Of a stretch of DNA of 19,196 nt, positions 14,311-19,196 are shown one piece after another. The position numbers were made by a program, and so were the translations under genes. This stretch comes from Hadesarchaea archaeon (GTDB lineage Archaea > Hadarchaeota > Hadarchaeia > Hadarchaeales > Hadarchaeaceae): NCBI GenBank assembly GCA_014361095.1, contig JACIWF010000011.1, forward strand, positions 1 through 19,196. Direction: 5' to 3'. Numbering within the stretch: position 1 is the first letter of the stretch; each line of letters starts with the position of its first letter. The notes below the pieces were generated by a model. It was not told the origin of the DNA, did not search any database, and worked only from the letters and a program-made list of their open reading frames with translations.

Positions 14311-14321
14311 CTTAAAATAAG
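14311..14321. promoter_or_regulatory. Nearly palindromic TATA-like element
   Basis: CTTAAAATAAG reads as a TATA-like sequence on both strands. On the minus strand it serves the EPSP synthase start at 14285 (start about 26 bp away). On the plus strand it would start a transcript near 14342, just before a tiny ORF at 14347. Confidence 0.5.
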
Positions 14322-14346
14322 AGACAATCGGTATTGTTAGGTCGGG

Positions 14347-14409
14347 ATGAAGTTTTGGCTGCGAGGTGTCGCCTCATTTTTGGTGGGTTTGGTCCTGCTT
14401 TCGATATAA
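14347..14409 (+). CDS. Possible 20-residue hydrophobic peptide
   Basis: ATG 14347 begins a frame of 20 codons (MKFWLRGVASFLVGLVLLSI), with two basic residues followed by a single membrane-helix-like stretch. It lies about 31 bp downstream of a TATA-like element, which would suit a leaderless transcript. A frame this short easily arises by chance and no homologue is recognised, so it is listed as tentative. Confidence 0.2.
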   Translation: MKFWLRGVASFLVGLVLLSI

Positions 14410-14514
14410 TTTTTCAGCGATAATGAACACAGCCAATAATTGGAAAAGGTTTTGCAGTGGCGGCCGCATTCAGGTAAAATGTGTCCCCGATGGCTCAGAA
14501 AAGCCCACTACATG

Positions 14515-14522
14515 TTTTTAAT
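14515..14522 (+). promoter_or_regulatory. TATA-like box of the aromatic operon
   Basis: TTTTTAAT predicts transcription starting near 14544, which is downstream of the in-frame ATG at 14525. Together with GGAGGTG at 14545-14551, this points to TTG 14558 as the first start codon. Confidence 0.45.
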
Positions 14523-14544
14523 CCATGCGCAGCATATCTCAAAA

Positions 14545-14551
14545 GGAGGTG
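14545..14551 (+). promoter_or_regulatory. Strong Shine-Dalgarno deciding the ADH synthase start
   Basis: GGAGGTG is a near-perfect complement of the 16S rRNA 3' end, with 6 nt to TTG 14558. Confidence 0.6.
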
Positions 14552-14557
14552 TCGAGG

Positions 14558-15358
14558 TTGTCGGAAGCAGGTAAGCGCATCAGGCTGGAGCGGATAATTG
14601 ACCGCAGGACCAAGCGGACGGTGATAGTCCCGATGGATCATGGTCTGTCCATGGGTCCCATCCAGGGATTGGAAAATATGGCAGCCATCGTGAACCAGGT
14701 AGCGGACGGCGGTGCCAACGCCGTGGTGTTGCACAAGGGGATCGTTCGCGCCGGTCATCGAGGTTACGGGAGGGATCTGGGGCTGATCATTCACCTTTCC
14801 GGAAGCACCTCGATTGGGCCCGATCCCAACTGCAAGGTGCCGATCGCCAGCGTCGAGGAGGCGATCTCGCTGGGGGCCGATGGAGTTTCCGTCCACGTTA
14901 ATGTGGGGGCGTCCAACGAAGAGGAGCAGCTGCAGCACCTGGGTGAGGTGGCGGAGTCCTGTGCCAGGTGGGGAATGCCGCTGTTTGCGATGATGTATCC
15001 TCGAGGTCCCAAGGTTAAGGATCAGCATGACCCAGCGCTCGTTGCCCATGCCGCCCGGGTGGGTGCGGAGCTCGGCGCCGATATCGTGAAAACTGTTTAC
15101 ACTGGTGACGTTGAGTCCTTCAGCAAGGTGGTTAAGGGATGCCCGGTGCCAATCGTGATCGCTGGCGGCCCCAAAATGAACACAGATCTGGATGTCCTGA
15201 AACTGGCGTCGGAGGCGATGAGCGCCGGTGCCATCGGTGTTTCCATCGGCCGGAACATTTTCCAGCACAAAAACCCAACGGCAATGACCAGAGCGCTGGC
15301 GCGCATAGTGCATGAGGGTGCCACGATCGAGCAGGCGCTGCGTGAGCTTGAGCGGTGA
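14558..15358 (+). CDS. 2-amino-3,7-dideoxy-D-threo-hept-6-ulosonate synthase (ADH synthase)
   Basis: A class I aldolase of 266 residues (TTG start), homologous to Methanocaldococcus MJ0400, which starts the archaeal route to dehydroquinate from an aspartate semialdehyde-derived and a sugar-derived unit. Motifs: RTVIVPMDHGLSMGP (catalytic Asp region), ADGGANAVVLHKG, GADGVSVHVNVG, PRG, DIVKTVYTGD (Schiff-base Lys), PIVIAGGPK and GVSIGRNIFQ. It is the first gene of the plus-strand aromatic operon, and its TGA overlaps the GTG of the next gene. Fructose-bisphosphate aldolase of the archaeal DhnA type is the close relative; the neighbouring DHQ synthase II makes the ADH role much more likely. Confidence 0.9.
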   Translation: MSEAGKRIRLERIIDRRTKRTVIVPMDHGLSMGPIQGLENMAAIVNQVADGGANAVVLHKGIVRAGHRGYGRDLGLIIHLSGSTSIGPDPNCKVPIASVEEAISLGADGVSVHVNVGASNEEEQLQHLGEVAESCARWGMPLFAMMYPRGPKVKDQHDPALVAHAARVGAELGADIVKTVYTGDVESFSKVVKGCPVPIVIAGGPKMNTDLDVLKLASEAMSAGAIGVSIGRNIFQHKNPTAMTRALARIVHEGATIEQALRELER

Positions 15359-16476
15359 GCTTTTTGGGTAGGCTTCTCTGGGTCAGGGCGGATTGGGATG
15401 AGGCGTGGGAGTCCAGAAAGCCATTCGTTAGGGTAGCAATAGAAACCGGAGCCGACGCCGTCTTGATAAAACCGGAAGATGTCCCGGAAGTCCTCAAGCT
15501 GGGAACCATTCTGATGGCTGCCGAGAAGCCTGCTCCTGGAATCAGCATCGCCATCCTCAACCTGACCAGGAGCGATGCCACTGAAGAGTTGTTGAGGCAA
15601 GTGAAAAACCTGCGCGCCCAGATGAAGGTAGCGGTTCTCGCCGAGGTTTCAAGCAAGGAGATGGAGAGGGCCGCCGTAGAGGTTGGCAAACACGTGGATT
15701 ATCTGATCGCGGTAACACCGGATTGGAAGGTCATTCCTCTGGAGAACATGATCGCCGAGCTGCAGCGGTCGGACGTGAAGGTTCTGGCGGGAGTGAAAGA
15801 CGCCACCGAGGCCAGGGTGGCCGTTGAGACGCTGGAGGTGGGCACCGCCGGAGTTCTTCTCGACCCGAGGGAGCGGGGCCCGGAGGAAATAAAAAAGGTC
15901 AGCGAAATGCTGGAGTCGCTATCACGGGAGAAGCTGGAACTCGTCCCGGCTAGGGTGAGGTCGGTTAGGCCGGTTGGAATGGGCGATCGGGCCTGTATTG
16001 ACACAGCTACTTTGATGACCATCGGCGAGGGAATGTTGGTGGGTAGCCAGAGCAGCGGCATGTTTCTGGTGCATTCGGAGACATTGGCCAGCCAGTTCGT
16101 GGCTCCAAGGCCCTTCCGAGTTAACGCCGGAGCCGTTCATGCCTACATCAGGGTGCCAGGGGGCAAGACCAAGTATATGTCGGAACTCAGCGCCGGAGAC
16201 GAGGTTCTCCTGGTGAACTTCAGGGGAGAGACCAGGGTATCCACGGTGGGCAGAGTCAAGATAGAGAGGCGCCCGCTAGTGTTGGTTGAGGTGGAGCACG
16301 AGGGGGAGATTTACAAGACCCTGCTGCAGAACGCGGAGACGATTAATCTGGTTGGCAAAGACGGCAGCCCGATTTCCGTGGCCAAGTTGAGACCGGGAGA
16401 CGAAGTTCTCATTCATGTGGAGAAAGCGGGGAGACACTTCGGCGTTAGCGTCGATGAGACCGTGGTTGAGAGATAA
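15355..16476 (+). CDS. aroB': 3-dehydroquinate synthase II (archaeal type)
   Basis: A 373-residue protein of the archaeal AroB' family (MJ1249 type), unrelated to bacterial AroB. It oxidatively deaminates and cyclises 2-amino-3,7-dideoxyheptulosonate to 3-dehydroquinate using NAD+. Visible family features are the N-terminal LLWVRADWDEAWESRK, the Met/Gly-rich centre VGMGDRACIDTATLMTIGEGMLVGSQSSGMFLVHSE, FRVNAGAVHAYI, and the C-terminal ETINLVGKDG and PGDEVLIHVEKAGRHFG. The GTG start overlaps the upstream TGA (GTGA). It works directly after ADH synthase. Confidence 0.93.
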   Translation: MSFLGRLLWVRADWDEAWESRKPFVRVAIETGADAVLIKPEDVPEVLKLGTILMAAEKPAPGISIAILNLTRSDATEELLRQVKNLRAQMKVAVLAEVSSKEMERAAVEVGKHVDYLIAVTPDWKVIPLENMIAELQRSDVKVLAGVKDATEARVAVETLEVGTAGVLLDPRERGPEEIKKVSEMLESLSREKLELVPARVRSVRPVGMGDRACIDTATLMTIGEGMLVGSQSSGMFLVHSETLASQFVAPRPFRVNAGAVHAYIRVPGGKTKYMSELSAGDEVLLVNFRGETRVSTVGRVKIERRPLVLVEVEHEGEIYKTLLQNAETINLVGKDGSPISVAKLRPGDEVLIHVEKAGRHFGVSVDETVVER

Positions 16477-16480
16477 CCTG

Positions 16481-17221
16481 GTGTTATCTTTGAAAGAGTT
16501 TAAGCTTGGCAGGTTCGTTCTCAAGGCCCCGGCAGTTTGCGGCGCGGTTGAGGGCAGGGACGTGCGTGAGATGGGCCGGGCGGTTTCCCTGGCGCTGAAG
16601 AAGGGGGCTGATCTGGTTGAGCTCAGGATGGACAGCCTTGAAAACAGGGAAAACTGGCAGAGAATCCTGAAGGATGGTCTGCCCTTGATCGTAACCCACC
16701 GGCCCAAGAGGGAGGGCGGCGCCTTTTCAGGTAGCGAGAAGCAGCGGCTGGCGATAATTCTTGAGGCCATTGAGAGCCAGGTGCCGTGCGTGGACATCGA
16801 GTTCTCAACACCTAGAGCTCTGAGGGATGAGGCTGTGGCGGCGGCCAAGCGAGAGGGAGTCTCGGTGCTGATTTCCTGGCACGATTTTTCAACAACGCCC
16901 GGGATTGGAGTGCTCAACAAGATGGCAAGGGAAATGGCCCGGGCCGGAGGCGATCTCATCAAGGTGGTGACGACGGCTCGTGATCCCTCTGATTCAATAA
17001 GGGTTTTGGATTTCCTCGTCAACATTCAGGACAAGATTCCAGTTCCGGTGGTTACCTTTGCCATGGGGGAGGCGGGCAGGATAACCAGGATCGCCAGCCT
17101 GATGCTGGGCTCTCCCTTCACCTACGCCAGCGTCCGCAGACCAACCGCGCCCGGACAGTTTGATGTCGCCGAGATCAAACTCCTGCTGCAAAAGCTGATG
17201 CCGAGGGAGGGTGAGGGTTGA
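16481..17221 (+). CDS. aroD: 3-dehydroquinate dehydratase, type I
   Basis: A class I dehydratase of about 246 residues, converting 3-dehydroquinate to 3-dehydroshikimate through a Schiff base. Motifs: ADLVELRMDSLE (substrate-binding Glu/Arg), VTHRPKREGG, SWHDFSTTP (catalytic His), GGDLIKVVTTA (Schiff-base Lys) and RRPTAPGQ (substrate-closing loop). The start is uncertain: GTG 16481 follows the DHQ synthase stop by 4 bp, and TTG 16490 would have GGTG as a weak ribosome-binding site. The longer frame from ATG 16415 overlaps the upstream gene by 62 bp and adds 22 residues with no family match. The TGA overlaps the next start (TTGA). Confidence 0.92.
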   Translation: MLSLKEFKLGRFVLKAPAVCGAVEGRDVREMGRAVSLALKKGADLVELRMDSLENRENWQRILKDGLPLIVTHRPKREGGAFSGSEKQRLAIILEAIESQVPCVDIEFSTPRALRDEAVAAAKREGVSVLISWHDFSTTPGIGVLNKMAREMARAGGDLIKVVTTARDPSDSIRVLDFLVNIQDKIPVPVVTFAMGEAGRITRIASLMLGSPFTYASVRRPTAPGQFDVAEIKLLLQKLMPREGEG

Positions 17222-18072
17222 AATCGCTGAAGGTCTTCATGCTTATCGGAGATCCCGTGGAGGGCTCCCTTTCCCCGGTGATGATGAATGCAGCTTTCCG
17301 GGCGCTGAAACTCAACCATGCCTATGTGGCCGTCAGGGTCAGGGAAAAACTGCTCGGAGATGCTATCGCCGGGGCAAGGAGAATGGGAATAGCCGGACTC
17401 AATGTTACCATCCCGCACAAAATTGCCGTGATGAGTTTCTTGGACGCGCTGGATGAATCGGCAGCTCTGGCCGGAGCTGTTAACACGATAAAAAACAGCC
17501 GTGGCAGACTGGTGGGTTTTAACACCGATGGTGAGGGGGCGCTGTGGAATCTCGAGGAGAAAGCCGGCAGGGTGAAGGGCAAGAGGGTGTTGCTGCTCGG
17601 GGCTGGAGGAGCCGCGCGGGCCATCGCTTTCTCCCTAGTTAAGGCCGGGGCCGAACTGACGATTGCCAACCGGACCGTTTCGCGGGCTGAGGAGCTGGCC
17701 TCGTTGATCGAGCAGAAGCTGGGGAAAAAATTGGAAGTCATGTCAACGGATCGGGCCGAGCTTAAGAGGGCCCTTGCAGGGGTGGAGATTCTGATAAACG
17801 CCACCTCGGTGGGCATGCGGCCTAGGGAGAACGAGACGCTGGTAACGGCGGAGATGATGCATAAAAACCTGGTTGTCTATGATATCGTTTACAAACCCTT
17901 GCGGACACGACTTTTACGGGAGGCGGAGAAGGCAGGTGCCGTCACAATTGATGGTCTCGGCATGCTGGTGCGGCAGGGGGCCCTGGCCTTCGAGATCTGG
18001 ACGGGGAAGCGGGCACCAATCAAAGTTATGGAGGCTGCCGCCAGAGGAGAGGTTGGAAAGGTGGTCGGTTGA
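17218..18072 (+). CDS. aroE: Shikimate dehydrogenase
   Basis: A 284-residue NADP-dependent enzyme reducing 3-dehydroshikimate to shikimate. Motifs: EGSLSPVMMNAAF (shikimate-binding Ser), NVTIPHK (catalytic Lys), GAVNTI, NTDGEG (catalytic Asp), GAGGAARA (dinucleotide fold), NRTVSRAEEL (NADP-type loop), NATSVGM, and the C-terminal DGLGMLVRQGALAFEIWTG. TTG 17218 is the start, overlapping the upstream stop; GGAGGGTGAGG lies just before it. Shikimate kinase, which would act next, is not encoded beside it. Confidence 0.95.
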   Translation: MKSLKVFMLIGDPVEGSLSPVMMNAAFRALKLNHAYVAVRVREKLLGDAIAGARRMGIAGLNVTIPHKIAVMSFLDALDESAALAGAVNTIKNSRGRLVGFNTDGEGALWNLEEKAGRVKGKRVLLLGAGGAARAIAFSLVKAGAELTIANRTVSRAEELASLIEQKLGKKLEVMSTDRAELKRALAGVEILINATSVGMRPRENETLVTAEMMHKNLVVYDIVYKPLRTRLLREAEKAGAVTIDGLGMLVRQGALAFEIWTGKRAPIKVMEAAARGEVGKVVG

Positions 18073-18926
18073 GGATAGCGGTTGTAGGTGCCGGTGAGAT
18101 GGGGAGGTGGCTGGCGAAGTTTTCCAAGCGCCTGGGCGAGGTGGTGATATCCGATGTTAACCTTCGCAAGGCCAGGAGATGGGCCCAAGAGTTAAAGGTC
18201 AAGGTGGACTCATGGGACAGGGCGGTGGCCAACGCAGAAATAATTTTCATCGCGGTGCCGATATCGGCGACTCCAGAGGTTCTGAAAAAGGTGGCCGGAC
18301 TGGTCCGCCAGGGAGCACTTTTGGTCGATGTGGCCTCGGTTAAACTTGAGGTGGTGAAAGCGATGGAGGAGATAGGGCAAGACGTTGAGCTGGTCTCAAT
18401 TCACCCCCTCTTTGGACCGGGTGCCTCAAGCTTGAAAAATAAGGACATTGTGGCAATCCCGGTCAGGCCGGGAAAGCGCTATCGGAAATTAAAAGGATTT
18501 CTGGTGAGGAACGGCGCGCGGATTGTCGAGACGGATGCCGAACTCCACGATCGAACCATGGCGGTGGTTCAGTGCCTGTCCCACTTTATCCTGCTTGCCT
18601 ACGCTAGGACCCTCCAGTCCCTTGACCGTGGCAGGCTGACGGGGAAGGTGCGGACGCCGATGTTCTCCGCGCTGATGACTTTGGCGAAGGCGGCCTCGGC
18701 GGGCAGGCCGGAGCTGTATCTGGACATCCAGCAGCAGAATAAGTACGCGGGGCTGGTGAGGTGTTCGGCTTTGGAGGCCTTCCATTCCCTGGACGCCTCG
18801 TTGGCTAAGGGCGATCTAAAAGCCATCAAGGAGATCTTGGACGGGATGATGGCACTCTTTGGAAAAAATGAGGTCAGGCGTGCCTATAAAAATCTATATC
18901 GGCAGTTTGAGAGGGGAAAACTATGA
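18069..18926 (+). CDS. tyrA: Prephenate dehydrogenase
   Basis: A 285-residue enzyme making 4-hydroxyphenylpyruvate from prephenate for tyrosine. The N-terminal Rossmann motif is VVGAGEMGRW, with Asp after strand 2 (VVISDVN), pointing to NAD+. Later motifs are FIAVPISAT, VDVASVK, SIHPLFGPG (conserved active-site His), HDRTMAVVQCLSHF, and a helical C-terminal half (TPMFSALMTLAKAA...ELYLDIQQQN). No chorismate mutase or ACT domain is fused to it, so it is the monofunctional archaeal type. The TTG start overlaps the shikimate dehydrogenase stop, and the TGA overlaps the next ATG. Confidence 0.93.
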   Translation: MRIAVVGAGEMGRWLAKFSKRLGEVVISDVNLRKARRWAQELKVKVDSWDRAVANAEIIFIAVPISATPEVLKKVAGLVRQGALLVDVASVKLEVVKAMEEIGQDVELVSIHPLFGPGASSLKNKDIVAIPVRPGKRYRKLKGFLVRNGARIVETDAELHDRTMAVVQCLSHFILLAYARTLQSLDRGRLTGKVRTPMFSALMTLAKAASAGRPELYLDIQQQNKYAGLVRCSALEAFHSLDASLAKGDLKAIKEILDGMMALFGKNEVRRAYKNLYRQFERGKL

Positions 18927-19196
18927 AGGTTGGTGCACTGGGGCCGCGGGGGACCTATTCCGAGATCGCCGCTTGGTCTCAATTTAAGGGGCGGGCAGAG
19001 GTGGTGCTCTATCCCACAATATCTGATGTCGTTGAGGCAGTTGCCCGTGGGGAGGTTGATGCTGGTGTCATCCCGGTGGAGAGCCTGAGGGAGGGTTCGG
19101 TGGGTGAGTCGCTTGATGCACTCACCTGGGCTGATGTTAAGATAAAGGGGGAAATCGTCATGCCTATCACCCATGCCCTGCTCGGGGTGAAGGGAG
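18923..19196 (+). CDS. pheA: Prephenate dehydratase, N-terminal part (cut by window end)
   Basis: The first 91 codons of a prephenate dehydratase, the phenylalanine-branch enzyme making phenylpyruvate. It opens MKVGALGPRGTYSEIAAW (family GPxGTYSExAA). It continues with the DAGVIPVESLREGSVGESLDAL segment, where most family members have P-[IV]-E-N-[ST]; here the Asn is Ser and the next residue Leu. GEIVMPITHALLGVKG corresponds to the usual I-x-HxLL stretch. ATG 18923 overlaps the prephenate dehydrogenase stop (ATGA), and GAGGGG lies upstream. The catalytic Thr region and any ACT domain lie beyond the window. Confidence 0.88.
   Translation, partial: MKVGALGPRGTYSEIAAWSQFKGRAEVVLYPTISDVVEAVARGEVDAGVIPVESLREGSVGESLDALTWADVKIKGEIVMPITHALLGVKG

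Noticed and set aside
14525..14557. ATG 14525 as start of ADH synthase
   Set aside because: The strong GGAGGTG lies inside this extension and is correctly spaced to TTG 14558; the extra residues are not typical of the family.
14495..15313. Long open frame on the minus strand (272 codons) opposite ADH synthase
   Set aside because: Antisense shadow of a clearly recognised enzyme in GC-rich DNA; His/Gln/Arg-rich sequence with no family motif.
16415..16480. ATG 16415 as start of DHQ dehydratase
   Set aside because: Would overlap DHQ synthase II by 62 bp and adds residues unrelated to the family.
1..19196. CRISPR arrays, tRNA and rRNA genes
   Set aside because: No regularly spaced repeats, no T-loop consensus within a cloverleaf and no rRNA-like stretch were seen by eye on either strand; a covariance-model search could confirm.

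Overview
The window is a chromosomal stretch of an archaeon. AT-rich TATA-like boxes lie 25-45 bp upstream of several starts, which implies leaderless or short-leader transcripts. The aromatic pathway is the archaeal version (ADH synthase plus dehydroquinate synthase II), and small zinc-ribbon proteins of a kind common in archaea are present. A deep-branching euryarchaeal or Hadarchaeota-like lineage would fit, but that is only a guess; no rRNA or other decisive marker is present.

Layout. (1) 1-1995 is a decayed region. It holds an IS6-type insertion sequence at 205-1285 with matching terminal inverted repeats and an intact 8-bp target duplication but a broken transposase, then a small unknown ORF (1509-1691, minus) and about 300 bp with no recognisable gene. 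(2) 1996-4806: an SDR dehydrogenase (minus) faces away from a translationally coupled HisD-like/HisB-like pair. Both members of the pair carry substitutions at positions that bind metal or phosphate in the classical histidine enzymes. (3) 4859-10985: a polyamine-type (Pot-like) ABC importer is split in two, with the ATPase at 4914-5975 and the binding protein plus two permeases at 8141-10985. Between the halves, on the opposite strand, sits a two-gene operon for the alpha and beta subunits of a TPP-dependent 2-oxoacid (or acetoin) dehydrogenase E1. (4) 11047-12904: a zinc-ribbon/CFI-box protein, a 58-residue CxxC-x17-CxxC protein missed by length-filtered ORF calling, and a rhomboid protease. 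The 58-residue gene is preceded by a leader that folds into a compact three-way junction beginning at the predicted transcript start. (5) 12996-19196: aromatic amino acid biosynthesis. EPSP synthase (minus) is followed by a plus-strand operon of ADH synthase, DHQ synthase II, DHQ dehydratase, shikimate dehydrogenase, prephenate dehydrogenase and prephenate dehydratase (cut by the window edge). Most of these genes overlap by 4 bases and start with TTG or GTG.

How the genes fit together: block 5 covers the shikimate pathway and the phenylalanine/tyrosine branches, except shikimate kinase, chorismate synthase and chorismate mutase, which are not in the window. Block 3 encodes uptake of a small solute; whether the E1 enzyme acts on that solute is unknown. 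The most promising new items are the three-way-junction leader RNA and the atypical HisD/HisB pair.
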